54,382 bases of DNA from an uncultured Lachnospiraceae bacterium. Lineage in GTDB: Bacteria; Bacillota; Clostridia; Lachnospirales; Lachnospiraceae. Below are positions 6,468 through 14,720 of this stretch, piece by piece. Within the stretch, counting starts at the first letter, position 1; every line of letters begins with the position of its first letter. The stretch lies in the NCBI GenBank assembly GCA_947586255.1, contig CANPXP010000017.1, positions 1 through 54,382 of the forward strand. Reading direction: 5' to 3'. The notes beneath the pieces were generated by a model that worked only from the letters and a program-made list of their open reading frames with translations, ran no database searches and was not told the origin of the DNA. The position numbers and the translations under genes were made by a program.

Positions 6468-9212
6468 ATGGAGAATCTTATGAATTACGGAAAAAGAGGC
6501 GTCCGCAGGAAGCAGCAGGCGCTTCACGCCACATCCAAAAAATGGGCGAGAAAAGTCGCCTTTACTTTTGTACAGGTATTCCTGATCTGCGCAATCGGCG
6601 TGGGAATTATCGGGGTCAGTGCGGGAATCGGCCTTTTCAAAGGCGTTCTGGCGACCGCACCGGACATCGGCAACATCGACGTCACGCCGACCGGCTTCTC
6701 CACTTTCGTCTACGACATCGAGGGCAACCAGACCGCGAAGCTGGTATCCACCGGCTCCAACCGCATCCCCGTCACCATCGACATGGTTCCGCAGCATCTG
6801 CAGGACGCCTTCGTGGCCATCGAGGACGAGCGCTTCTACGAGCACAACGGCATCGACATCAAGGGTATCGTCCGCGCCGGCTACGTCGCCCTGACCACCG
6901 GGGACTTCTCGCAGGGCGCCAGCACGATCACGCAGCAGCTTCTGAAGAACAACGTCTTCACGGACTGGACCACCGAGGACTCCCTGGCGGACAAATTCAA
7001 GCGTAAGTTTCAGGAGCAGTATCTGGCCCTGGAGCTGGAAAAGGTCATGAGCAAGGAAGACATCCTGATCAACTATATGAACACGATGAACCTGGGCCAG
7101 AACACTCTGGGCGTGCAGGCGGCCTCTCTGCGCTATTTCGACAAGTCCGTCAGCGATCTGAATCTGTCCGAGTGCGCGGTCATCGCCGGCATCACGCAGA
7201 ACCCTTCCAAATACAACCCGATCACGCACCCCGACAAGAACGCGGAGCGCCGCGAAAAGGTGCTCAACGACATGAAAGATCAGGGCTACATCTCGCAGGA
7301 AGAGTATGACGAGGCGATGGCCGACGACGTCTACTCCCGCATCCAGATCGCCGACTCCGAGAACGACGACACCACCATCAATACATATTTTGTGGACGCG
7401 CTGACGGACGACGTGCTGGAGGATCTGATCGCGGCCGGCTACAACGAGACGCAGGCGTTTACCCTGCTCTACAGCGGCGGCCTGAAGATTTACTCCACGC
7501 AGGATCCGAAGATCCAGCGGATCTGCGACGATGTGTTCAACGACGCGGCGAATTTCCCGGAGAACACGAAATGGTACCTGAACTATGAACTCACCGTCGA
7601 GAAGGCGAACGGCGACAAGGAGAACCACAGCACGGAAATGTTCCAGTCCTACTGGAAGGAGAACCGTTCCTCCTCCTTCAACCTGATCTACAGCTCCCAG
7701 GAGGAGGCTTACGCGGATATCGAGGCCTACAAGGCGGCCGTCATGGGAAGCGGCGACGAGGTGTTCGCCGAGACGATCAACCTGACGCCGCAGCCCCAGG
7801 TATCTCTCATTGTGGAGGATCAGCAGACCGGCCATATCGTGGCCATGGAGGGCGGCCGCGGAGCCAAATCCGCCAGCCGCACCCTGAACCGCGCGACGGA
7901 CACCGTCCGCCAGCCCGGCTCCACCTTCAAGATCGTATCGACCTACGCGCCCGCCCTCGACAGCGCGGGCATGACGCTGGCCACCGTCATGAACGACGCG
8001 CCCTTCTGCTACGCGGACGGGCGGCCCGTCAACAACTGGTACAGCTCCGGCTACAAGGGGCTGTGTTCCCTCCGCTACGGCATCGAGCAGTCCCTGAACG
8101 TCGTGACGGTCAAGACACTGACGCAGATCACGCCCCAGCTGGGCTACGACTATCTGCTGAACTTCGGCTTCACCACGCTGGTGGAGCGCGAGGAGAGAAA
8201 CGGCAGGGTCTTCTCCGACATCCAGCAGCCGCTGGCGCTGGGCGGCCTCACCGACGGCGTCACCAACGAGGAACTGAATGCCGCCTACGCCTGCATCGCC
8301 AACGGCGGCACCTACATCAAGCCGAAGCTGTACACGAAGGTGCTCGACCATGACGGCAACATTATTCTGGACAACACCACCCCGCAGTCGAGGCAGGTCA
8401 TCAAGGAATCCACGGCATTCCTTCTGACCAGCGCCATGGTGGACGTAGTCACCGTCGGCACGGGCGGTTCCGTCAACTTCGGCGGCATGGCCATCGCCGG
8501 CAAGACCGGCACGACCACCGGGCCTACCGACGCCTGGTTCGCGGGTTACACCCCTTACTATACGGCCACCGTATGGGCCGGCTTTGACAACAATGTCAAA
8601 CTCAACAGCACGGAGAACAATCTGGCGAAGAAGCTGTGGCGCACCACAATGGCCAAGATCCACGAGGGCCTTCCCAACGAGGGCTTCAGCGGCCCGCCGG
8701 CGGGCGTCGTGACCGCCACCGTGTGCTCCAAATCCGGCAAGCTGCCTATCGAGGGGCTCTGCGACGGCACGCTGCGCACGGAATACTTCGCGGAGGGCAC
8801 CGTGCCTACGGAGAGCTGCGACGTACACTACGGCGGGGAGGTCTGCACCTACAGCAATCTCCCCGCCTGCGAGGGCTGTCCGTTCAAGACGGAGGGCGTG
8901 ATCGAGATGACGCCCGTGGAGGACGTCTCCCTGCAGAGCGGCACGGCGATGGCGCTGGGACTGCCGCAGCCCGAGGCCGTACCCGAGACGCAGCCCGGCG
9001 AAGTGGTGACGAACGAGGACGGCACGGTCACGCCGGCGCCGTCACCGCAGCTCAATATGTGCCCGCACAACGCGGAGTTTTTCGCCAATCCCGACTGGGA
9101 AGCCGTGGTCGACGCACAGCGAGCCGAGATGGCGCAGCGAGCGGCCGAAGCGGCGGCAGCGGCACAGGCCGAAGCCGAACAGCAGCAGACCGAGCAGCCG
9201 CCTGCGGAATAA
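6468..9212 (+). CDS. mrcA: Class A penicillin-binding protein (glycosyltransferase/transpeptidase)
   Basis: A 914-residue bifunctional cell-wall synthase. It has a basic N-terminus, one membrane anchor (about 30-56), a GT51 glycosyltransferase domain with EDERFYEHNGID (119-130) and QGASTITQQL (149-158), and a transpeptidase domain with the active-site STFK (Ser485-Lys488), SLN (542-544) and KTGT (679-682). It polymerises lipid II and cross-links the stem peptides outside the membrane. The C-terminal 170 residues carry six cysteines (VCSKSGKLPIEGLC, CEGCPF and neighbours) and a tail rich in Glu, Gln and Ala, typical of variable PBP1 tails. The start ATG at 6468 is in a GGAATGGAG context; a second ATG (MNYGKRG, residue 5) is a reasonable alternative. 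Confidence 0.95.
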   Translation: MENLMNYGKRGVRRKQQALHATSKKWARKVAFTFVQVFLICAIGVGIIGVSAGIGLFKGVLATAPDIGNIDVTPTGFSTFVYDIEGNQTAKLVSTGSNRIPVTIDMVPQHLQDAFVAIEDERFYEHNGIDIKGIVRAGYVALTTGDFSQGASTITQQLLKNNVFTDWTTEDSLADKFKRKFQEQYLALELEKVMSKEDILINYMNTMNLGQNTLGVQAASLRYFDKSVSDLNLSECAVIAGITQNPSKYNPITHPDKNAERREKVLNDMKDQGYISQEEYDEAMADDVYSRIQIADSENDDTTINTYFVDALTDDVLEDLIAAGYNETQAFTLLYSGGLKIYSTQDPKIQRICDDVFNDAANFPENTKWYLNYELTVEKANGDKENHSTEMFQSYWKENRSSSFNLIYSSQEEAYADIEAYKAAVMGSGDEVFAETINLTPQPQVSLIVEDQQTGHIVAMEGGRGAKSASRTLNRATDTVRQPGSTFKIVSTYAPALDSAGMTLATVMNDAPFCYADGRPVNNWYSSGYKGLCSLRYGIEQSLNVVTVKTLTQITPQLGYDYLLNFGFTTLVEREERNGRVFSDIQQPLALGGLTDGVTNEELNAAYACIANGGTYIKPKLYTKVLDHDGNIILDNTTPQSRQVIKESTAFLLTSAMVDVVTVGTGGSVNFGGMAIAGKTGTTTGPTDAWFAGYTPYYTATVWAGFDNNVKLNSTENNLAKKLWRTTMAKIHEGLPNEGFSGPPAGVVTATVCSKSGKLPIEGLCDGTLRTEYFAEGTVPTESCDVHYGGEVCTYSNLPACEGCPFKTEGVIEMTPVEDVSLQSGTAMALGLPQPEAVPETQPGEVVTNEDGTVTPAPSPQLNMCPHNAEFFANPDWEAVVDAQRAEMAQRAAEAAAAAQAEAEQQQTEQPPAE

Positions 9213-9244
9213 CCGGGGCACGCCGCGGGAACAATAAGACATCA

Positions 9245-9286
9245 AAAGAGGTACCGAAGCCGTCTGTGACTCCGGTACCTCTTTTT
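9245..9286 (+). terminator. Terminator of the PBP gene
   Basis: A 12-bp stem AAAGAGGTACCG / CGGTACCTCTTT with a 16-base loop, ending in TTTTT on the plus strand. On the minus strand the A-rich foot also gives a short T-run, so it may stop the gene at 9361 as well. Confidence 0.88.
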
Positions 9287-9360
9287 GTTCTGTCTGTATT
9301 TTCCGGGGATATCATTGTTCCCCGCGCTTCCGGAAAACGCCTCCGGCTTCGAAACCCGTC

Positions 9361-9639
9361 TCAGACACCCTTCAGTTCCTTCATGCGCCTCTCCAGATCG
9401 ACGATCGCGTTCTGCGCGTTCTCGATATCCCTGCAGGCGTCGATGTACTCCTCCTCCGGCGTGGAGCCGTGCTTCTCATAGTAGATCTTCCCGATCTCCG
9501 TGTAGCGCTTTTTGATCAGCTCCTCGCAGGTGTGAATCTGGCCCTTGAGATTGACGATCTCCGCCATATCCTTCGCCTTGTCCGATACTTCCTTCCCCTT
9601 CGTCGAGAGCGTCTCTCCGATCTTGTCAAAGAAATCCAT
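9361..9639 (-). CDS. Small coiled-coil protein of unknown function
   Basis: A 92-residue, highly charged protein predicted almost entirely helical: FFDKIGETLSTKGKEVSDKAKDMAEIVNLKGQI, then LIKKRYTEIGKIYYEKHG and a C-terminal helix. The pattern resembles small Clostridia proteins that carry a zinc-ribbon after the same helices, but no cysteine pair is present here. The ATG has a GGAGGG ribosome site seven bases upstream and its own promoter, so the gene is convincing. No signal peptide or membrane helix. Function unknown. Confidence 0.75.
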   Translation of the reverse strand: MDFFDKIGETLSTKGKEVSDKAKDMAEIVNLKGQIHTCEELIKKRYTEIGKIYYEKHGSTPEEEYIDACRDIENAQNAIVDLERRMKELKGV

Positions 9640-9676
9640 GGTAAACCCTCCGTTTCCGTTCCGCTATGTACCACTC

Positions 9677-9705
9677 ATTCTACACCAATCAGCCGCCCGC
9701 CGCAA
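9677..9705 (-). promoter_or_regulatory. Promoter of the small coiled-coil gene
   Basis: TTGCGG (9705-9700), 17-bp spacer, TAGAAT (9682-9677) on the minus strand with TG before the -10. It overlaps the stop codon of the upstream HD-GYP gene. Confidence 0.55.
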
Positions 9706-10813
9706 GAATCTCCTTGCAGTACCAGTCCTCATCCGTCTGCCGCACATCGTCTCCCTGTCTGATAATGGGGTGCTCGGCGTCATTGATGGGAATAAAAAGA
9801 ATCTCGCCGCGCCGCCCGTCGGACATCAGCACCTGCCTGTTCGTGTACCGCTCGCGCATGTTTTTCAGAAACGTCATGACCAGATTCCTGTCAAGGCCGT
9901 CGAAATCTCCCCGATAGAACATGTCGAACACGTCGAGCGGCAGCCTGGCGCCCTTATAGCTTCTCGCCGACACCATGGCGTCATAGATATCCGAGATCGC
10001 CGTGATCCTGGCGCAGGCGCCCACCTCGTCCCCGGAGATGCCGTCCGGGTAGCCGGTCCCGTCCAGCTTCTCGTGGTGATGCCGGGCCGCCATCCGGACA
10101 TTGTCGTCAAACTTGCCGACCAGCAGCTCGTCAGAATAGACCGGGTGGCGGCGCATAACCGCCAGCTCCCCCTCCGTCAGCCGCCTGGGCGCGTTCAGGA
10201 TCTCCTCCGGTATCATCGTCTTGCCGATATCGTGCAGAAGCCCCGCCAGCACAAGCGTATTTACGTCGTCGGGATCCAGCGCAAGCCACTCGGCCTGCAT
10301 ACCGTTTAAGAGCGCCACGTTGAGCGAATGGCGCTGCAGGCCCTCGTCCATAGGCCTCGGGAAATTGATGCAGGACAGAATCATCACAGGGTCCAGATTC
10401 TCCAGTTTGGAGGCGACCTCCCGGATGAGCGGCGCCAGCTTTGCGCTGTTGAGCCACGTATCGTAATCCCGTCTCTCGAAGAGATCGCCGATGTTCTTCT
10501 GCAGGCGCGTGTAACCGGTGTGGTTCTCCATCATCTTCTGCCGCGCTTCCGGGGAGGTGTGCTCATCCGTCATGATCTCCAGATAAGTCTCCTCATACAC
10601 CATGATGTTCCTGTTGTCCCCGTAGAAGCCCATCAGCTTCTCCAGCCTGTCCCGGGTGATCGTCTCACCCTTCGGCAGAAGCAGAACCTGCCCCGTGTGA
10701 TTGAAGATATCGTCCCGCAGGATGAGCCCGTCCCACAAAAACTCGGCGGGCAGCGTCTGCAGCCGCCTGCCCTTTATTCTGTATTCTTCCGGTCGTTCTT
10801 TCTCTCTATCCAT
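9689..10813 (-). CDS. HD-GYP domain protein, probable cyclic di-GMP phosphodiesterase
   Basis: A 374-residue cytoplasmic protein without receiver or membrane segments. The HD-GYP domain spans about 150-320, with HDIGK (194-198) and HHHEKLDGTGYP (245-256), the metal-binding and GYP signatures. HD-GYP enzymes hydrolyse cyclic di-GMP to pGpG or GMP. The N-terminal 140 residues are a family-variable region with no recognised domain. The start overlaps the 3' end of the PilZ gene by 40 bases and has only a weak ribosome site, so translational coupling is likely. Pairing with PilZ makes a cyclic-di-GMP role more likely than the cGAMP specificity of some HD-GYPs. Confidence 0.9.
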   Translation of the reverse strand: MDREKERPEEYRIKGRRLQTLPAEFLWDGLILRDDIFNHTGQVLLLPKGETITRDRLEKLMGFYGDNRNIMVYEETYLEIMTDEHTSPEARQKMMENHTGYTRLQKNIGDLFERRDYDTWLNSAKLAPLIREVASKLENLDPVMILSCINFPRPMDEGLQRHSLNVALLNGMQAEWLALDPDDVNTLVLAGLLHDIGKTMIPEEILNAPRRLTEGELAVMRRHPVYSDELLVGKFDDNVRMAARHHHEKLDGTGYPDGISGDEVGACARITAISDIYDAMVSARSYKGARLPLDVFDMFYRGDFDGLDRNLVMTFLKNMRERYTNRQVLMSDGRRGEILFIPINDAEHPIIRQGDDVRQTDEDWYCKEILAAGG

Positions 10814-11364
10814 ATCTCAAAAATACGGCAGCCGTACTCCTCCGTCAGCATCGTGACGTTCTGTATTCTGACGATCTCGCAGTCCAGCTCGATCTCGCCC
10901 TCCTCCACCGCAAGCTGCAGCGTAAAAGAATCTCCGATGTGAAAACAGCCGCAGTCCGCCTGGAGCAGCACGCCGCTCGCGCTCATGTTGATCGTCCGCA
11001 TACACATCGGTCTGCGCAGCCGGACCTTCTTCCCGCCGGCGTAAACAGATACGATATCGCCGTCCATCGCCACCGGATATCTCGTCCTGACGCGGTCTTC
11101 CTTCTCCCTGCTCCTGCCGAGAAAGACCTCTATCTCATTGTCCACGAGCACGCCCCGGATTGTGCCGTCATACTCGTACAGGCAGTCCTCCGCGAAGATA
11201 TAGGCGGAAATGTTATAGTACCTTCTCTCCCTCAGACTGTCCGCGCCGATGTGGGCGGAGTTCGTCAGGCTGTCAAACCGGAGAATCTTCGTGTCCGCGA
11301 TCACCTGTCCGTCCTCCGCATTTTTGATCAGTATTCTGCGGTTTTTTAAGTCGTTTTCGTTCAT
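10774..11364 (-). CDS. PilZ domain protein, probable cyclic di-GMP receptor
   Basis: The start at 11364 (MNENDLKNRR) is chosen for its GGAG site eight bases upstream; a longer frame to 11409 has none. The 196-residue product has an N-terminal YcgR-like domain (about 8-88) and a PilZ domain (about 91-190) with both ligand motifs: RVRTR (91-95, RxxxR) and NMSASG (126-131, N/DxSxxG). PilZ proteins bind cyclic di-GMP dimers and regulate motility, envelope or polysaccharide targets. The C-terminal 13 codons overlap the HD-GYP gene. Confidence 0.9.
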   Translation of the reverse strand: MNENDLKNRRILIKNAEDGQVIADTKILRFDSLTNSAHIGADSLRERRYYNISAYIFAEDCLYEYDGTIRGVLVDNEIEVFLGRSREKEDRVRTRYPVAMDGDIVSVYAGGKKVRLRRPMCMRTINMSASGVLLQADCGCFHIGDSFTLQLAVEEGEIELDCEIVRIQNVTMLTEEYGCRIFEIWIERKNDRKNTE

Positions 11365-11431
11365 CCGTATACTCCCGCACGCAGATCGGTCTTCGGGTCT
11401 GTCCCGCATCAGTCTGTACGCGCAGCTGTTT

Positions 11432-11460
11432 ACTATATACTAACACACTTCCTCTCTCAA
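11432..11460 (-). promoter_or_regulatory. Promoter of the PilZ/HD-GYP pair, overlapping the sigF stop
   Basis: TTGAGA (11460-11455), 17-bp spacer, TATAGT (11437-11432) on the minus strand. The -35 is inside the last codons of sigF, so the pair can be expressed independently of the spoIIA operon. Confidence 0.65.
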
Positions 11461-12201
11461 TTGCAACAGAATACGCTTCTCCATACGGCTGACCTGAACC
11501 TGGCTGATCCCCATGTATTTCGCCACCTCCACCTGGGTCTTCTCCTGGAAATACCGCATGCGGATCAGCGTCCTCTCCCTGTCGTCCAGCCGCGCCAGAA
11601 GCTGATCCAGCAGCATATGGTTCAGCACCTTCTCCTTCTCCGCGTCTCCCCAGCCGCCGGACGCCGTCCGTCCCACGCCCGCGCTGCCGCTCTCCCCGAC
11701 AATCTGATCCACCAGATAGATCTCGCTGCCGTCCGACTGGTAGACGGACCTGTAAATAGACTCCACCTCCACGTTGGCGTCCATCGCCATCACAATATCC
11801 TCGACCGCCAGCCCGGTCGCCTCCGACAGCTCCCCGAGGGTGGCTTCCCTGCCGAGCTCCTGGGACAGCCGTGCCGCCGCCTGTTTGACCTGCGCGCCCG
11901 CCTCCTTGAGCGCCCGGCTGACCTTGACCATGCCGTCGTCCCTGAGGAACCGCTTGATCTCCCCCTGAATCATCGGCACGGCGTAGGTCGAAAACCTCAC
12001 GTCATATTTCAGATCGAATTTATCGATCGCCTTGATCAGACCGATGCAGCCTATCTGAAACAGGTCTTCCGTGTCGTATCCCCGCCCTGCGAACCGTTTG
12101 ACGATATGCCGCACGAGTCCCAGGTTTTCCTCTATCAGTCTCTCTCTCGCCTCTTTATCTCCTGCCTGTGAACGTTCAATCAATACGGCAGTCTCTTCCA
12201 T
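11440..12201 (-). CDS. sigF: RNA polymerase sporulation sigma factor SigF (SpoIIAC)
   Basis: A 253-residue sigma-70 family protein of the SigB/SigF/SigG branch. Region 2 reads DLFQIGCIGLIKAIDKFDLKYDVRFSTYAVPMIQGEI, region 3 follows, and region 4 carries the helix-turn-helix TQVEVAKYMGISQVQVSRMEKR. SigF is the first forespore-specific sigma factor. Its identity rests on position: it is the third gene of a spoIIAA-spoIIAB-sigF operon, its start lies three bases after the spoIIAB stop, and its ribosome site (GTGAGGA) is inside the end of spoIIAB. Activity is expected to be held by SpoIIAB until SpoIIAA is dephosphorylated. Confidence 0.95.
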   Translation of the reverse strand: MEETAVLIERSQAGDKEARERLIEENLGLVRHIVKRFAGRGYDTEDLFQIGCIGLIKAIDKFDLKYDVRFSTYAVPMIQGEIKRFLRDDGMVKVSRALKEAGAQVKQAAARLSQELGREATLGELSEATGLAVEDIVMAMDANVEVESIYRSVYQSDGSEIYLVDQIVGESGSAGVGRTASGGWGDAEKEKVLNHMLLDQLLARLDDRERTLIRMRYFQEKTQVEVAKYMGISQVQVSRMEKRILLQLREEVC

Positions 12202-12204
12202 CGG

Positions 12205-12693
12205 CTATTCCTCACCGGCGATCCACGGCGTCATGCCGATTTTTCTGCACATGCGCACGCTCGTCCCTCTCCCGGGCTCGGAGCGCACCTCCAGCTCGTC
12301 CATGAATGCCTCCATGAACGCGAACCCCATGCCGGAGCGCTCCAGCTCCGGTCTGGTTGTGTACATGGGCGTCATGGCGGCTTCCACATCCCCGATTCCC
12401 ACACCGCGGTCCGATATCTCCACCTCCAGCTCATCGCCCCGCAGACGGCATGTCATCGACACCTTGTCGTTTCTGTCGCAGCGGTTCTCGTAACCGTGAA
12501 TGACTGCGTTCGTGACCGCCTCGGAGACGGCCGTCTTGACATCCGACAGTTCCTCCAGCGTCGGATTCAGCGGCATGATGAAGGCGGCCACCGCCATTCT
12601 CGCGAAGGCCTCGTTGTCCGACACCGCCGCGAACTCTACTCTGGCCTCGTTGCTCACCTCTCTGATCTCTCTCTTCTCCACAATCTCGATCAT
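12205..12693 (-). CDS. spoIIAB: Anti-sigma F factor SpoIIAB (serine kinase)
   Basis: A 162-residue GHKL-type kinase. The N box EAVTNAVIHGYEN, G1 box DRGVGIGD and G2 box SGMGFAFMEAFMD are all present. SpoIIAB binds SigF and inactivates it, and phosphorylates SpoIIAA on a serine. It is somewhat longer than the 146-residue B. subtilis protein because of an extended C-terminus (ending MTPWIAGEE). Its ATG overlaps the spoIIAA stop by four bases, indicating translational coupling. Confidence 0.95.
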   Translation of the reverse strand: MIEIVEKREIREVSNEARVEFAAVSDNEAFARMAVAAFIMPLNPTLEELSDVKTAVSEAVTNAVIHGYENRCDRNDKVSMTCRLRGDELEVEISDRGVGIGDVEAAMTPMYTTRPELERSGMGFAFMEAFMDELEVRSEPGRGTSVRMCRKIGMTPWIAGEE

Positions 12694-13025
12694 TGCTTAA
12701 CCTCCCCGCATTTCTTTTTCGGCTCCATAATTTCCACAATCCCCTCAAGGCCGGACATCAACAGAATCCTTCGAATCCGGCTGTCCGCGTTCACCGCGTA
12801 CACCTTGCCCCCGAAGCAGGCGATTTTCCTGTATCTTCCGAGAATGATCCCGACCCCGGAGCTGTCCATAAAGGTTGTCCTCTCAAAATCAAAAACAATG
12901 TTCTCCACTCTGCCGGACATGATATAGCGATCGGCCCTGGCGCTGATGGTAAGCGATTCGTGGTGGTCGATCTCTTCCGGCAGCCTGATCATCAGGTAGT
13001 CGTTTATCACTTTGTAATCTTCCAT
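12690..13025 (-). CDS. spoIIAA: Anti-anti-sigma factor SpoIIAA
   Basis: The start at 13025 (MEDYKVINDYLMIRLPEEIDHH) has an AGGAGG site ten bases upstream; a longer frame to 13079 lacks one and adds a basic stretch unlike the family. The 111-residue product is a STAS-domain protein with MDSSGVGIILGRY, whose serine is the residue phosphorylated by SpoIIAB. Dephosphorylated SpoIIAA releases SigF in the forespore. The phosphatase gene spoIIE is not in the window. Confidence 0.95.
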   Translation of the reverse strand: MEDYKVINDYLMIRLPEEIDHHESLTISARADRYIMSGRVENIVFDFERTTFMDSSGVGIILGRYRKIACFGGKVYAVNADSRIRRILLMSGLEGIVEIMEPKKKCGEVKQ

Positions 13026-13082
13026 TTTCCGGAACCCTCCTTTTTTGTCCCCCGCACGGCGGCGCGGACTTTTCTGCACGCA

Positions 13083-13112
13083 GAAAGGACATGGCGTGTA
13101 CCATGTCCTTGT
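13083..13112 (-). terminator. Probable terminator after the TPR gene
   Basis: A perfect 10-bp stem AAGGACATGG / CCATGTCCTT with a six-base loop, followed on the minus strand by TTTCTG. It separates the TPR gene (stop at 13139) from spoIIAA. The T-run is short, so some readthrough into spoIIA is possible; no clear separate spoIIA promoter was found. Confidence 0.6.
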
Positions 13113-13138
13113 CTTTCGTATCTCTGTGCAGTTTATCC

Positions 13139-14554
13139 TTAGTTCTGATTCTCCAAATCCGCCAGAAACTCCTCGGATTTATTCGCTTTCTCCGTGTCCG
13201 GGAACAGTTCTATCACCTTCTGATAAGTCTCTTTCGCCTGCTCTTCCTGCCCTGCCCGGTAGTAGGAATTCGCCAGATCGTACAGCGCCTCGCCGTTCGT
13301 CGGATCGTACTTGAACGCCTTCTCCAGATTCGGAATCGCATCCTCGAAGTTCTCCTGCCGATACGCGTCGTAGCCGTCGTTGTAGTACGTCTCCGCGATA
13401 TCCGCCCCGACCAGCCCGATCAGCGTATCATAGAGGTTCGTATACGCCTCGGAATGATCCGTCTCACCGTCGGGCGTCTCCTCCTCGATCTCCTCCAGGT
13501 AATCCGCCACCGCGGCGACGTCCTCCGGGTTCGTGATGTAAGCCTGCGCCGCCTTCATGAGGCTGTCCCCGGACTTGAGCGTACCGTCCGTGCCGAGATA
13601 GCCCTGCAGATCCTTCTGCAGCGCGTCATTTTCGGCCGAAAGCTCGCTCACCTGCAGCTGCAGCTCATCGATCGTCGCCGTCTTCGCGTCCGACTGCTCG
13701 CTCACCTTGCGAAGCTCCTCGTCAATCCCTGCCCTGGCCGTCTGTATTCTCGCCGGCAGAATCAGGAAAAACGCGATGGCAACGCCGATCACCACGCCGA
13801 TGCCGAGATTGAGAAGCGATGTGACGCTCTTGCCCTCCCTCATGTTCACGGGCTGGATAATCGTCTCATTGCCGCTCTGGTATTTGATCACATCCTCCGA
13901 CTTGCGCTTCTTCGGAGAGTTCTTGACGCCCTCCTCCGGCAGCAGCATGTCGTCCACTTCCTTCAGATAGCGCAGCGTCACCGTGTTGTTCGTGTCGATC
14001 TCGATGCACTTCGTCAGCTCCCGCTTCGCCTTCTCCCACTCCTCACTGTTGATATACAGGAGCGCGAGAAGCTGATGGGCCCGAATGAACTTCGGGTTCA
14101 GCGAGAGCACCTTCTTCAGCTGGATCACCGCCAAATCCAGGCTCTCCTGATTACAGTAGGTGAGCGCCTGATTGTATTTCTTGATCGTCTGATTGATAAT
14201 ATCCAACCGGCTCTGATTCGTCTGAATCATGTCGATATAGTCGTCCGCAATATTTTTCTTGGGCCGCAGATTCTTGCTGATGACCCACTCGCTCAAGGCC
14301 GCCACCACCTCGCCCGTCTCGAAGTACACCAGACCGAGCAGGTTGCGCGCCTCCACGTTGTTTTTATTAAATTTTAAGCTCTGCCGCAAACTGGTAATCG
14401 CGCCTGTCAGATCCCTGACATTTGCCTTCTCCAGCCCCTCATTGTAAAAGCGGTTGGAGATATAGATAATCTTCTTGTAGAGGGCCACATCGGCACCGCA
14501 GCTTGTGCAGAAATCATGTTCGGACAGCGTACAGCCGCACTGATAACATACCAT
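13139..14554 (-). CDS. Zinc-ribbon, membrane-anchored TPR protein of unknown function
   Basis: A 471-residue protein with an unusual layout. The N-terminus is a zinc ribbon (C3xxC6 and C16xxC19). TPR-like repeats follow (about 30-200, with ARNLLGLVYFETGEVVAALSEW and AHQLLALLYINSEEWEKAKREL), then a single membrane helix (248-267), a coiled coil (about 275-320) and a second TPR block at the C-terminus (about 385-465, NGEALYDLANSYYRAGQEEQAKETYQKVIELFPD). With the ribbon and first TPRs cytoplasmic, the coiled coil and last TPRs would lie outside. This is likely a scaffold protein; partners unknown. It is the last gene of a folC / small gene / TPR unit. Confidence 0.8.
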   Translation of the reverse strand: MVCYQCGCTLSEHDFCTSCGADVALYKKIIYISNRFYNEGLEKANVRDLTGAITSLRQSLKFNKNNVEARNLLGLVYFETGEVVAALSEWVISKNLRPKKNIADDYIDMIQTNQSRLDIINQTIKKYNQALTYCNQESLDLAVIQLKKVLSLNPKFIRAHQLLALLYINSEEWEKAKRELTKCIEIDTNNTVTLRYLKEVDDMLLPEEGVKNSPKKRKSEDVIKYQSGNETIIQPVNMREGKSVTSLLNLGIGVVIGVAIAFFLILPARIQTARAGIDEELRKVSEQSDAKTATIDELQLQVSELSAENDALQKDLQGYLGTDGTLKSGDSLMKAAQAYITNPEDVAAVADYLEEIEEETPDGETDHSEAYTNLYDTLIGLVGADIAETYYNDGYDAYRQENFEDAIPNLEKAFKYDPTNGEALYDLANSYYRAGQEEQAKETYQKVIELFPDTEKANKSEEFLADLENQN

Positions 14555-14570
14555 CTTCTATGCCAATCCC

Positions 14571-14720
14571 CTATTCCTCTACCGTTTTCTTCGATTCCTT
14601 GACGATCTTGACCATCAGATCCGCCATGTCTGTCATATCCTGATTATAGATCGCTTCCTCCGCGTCCTCTACCTCCAGACTGGGATGAAACTTCTTCAAC
14701 TCTTCCTCAAAATTAATCAC
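14571..14720 (-). CDS. Small acidic protein, 49 residues, GTG start
   Basis: A short frame with a GTG start at 14720-14718 and stop at 14573-14571. The product begins MINFEEELKKFHPSL and ends KIVKESKKTVEE; it is acidic, helical and has no membrane segment. The case for a real gene is strong: an AAGGAGG ribosome site lies seven bases upstream, the start overlaps the folC stop by eight bases in the coupled form GTGATTAA, and the gap to the TPR gene is only 16 bases. It is otherwise easily missed. Function unknown; co-expression with the TPR scaffold hints at a partner role. Confidence 0.75.
   Translation of the reverse strand: MINFEEELKKFHPSLEVEDAEEAIYNQDMTDMADLMVKIVKESKKTVEE

Noticed and set aside
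6417-8828. An 803-codon open frame opposite the PBP gene
   Set aside because: It is exactly antisense to the conserved transpeptidase gene, has Arg/Gly/Val/His-rich low-complexity content and no family motif; long antisense frames are expected from the GC-rich third codon positions.
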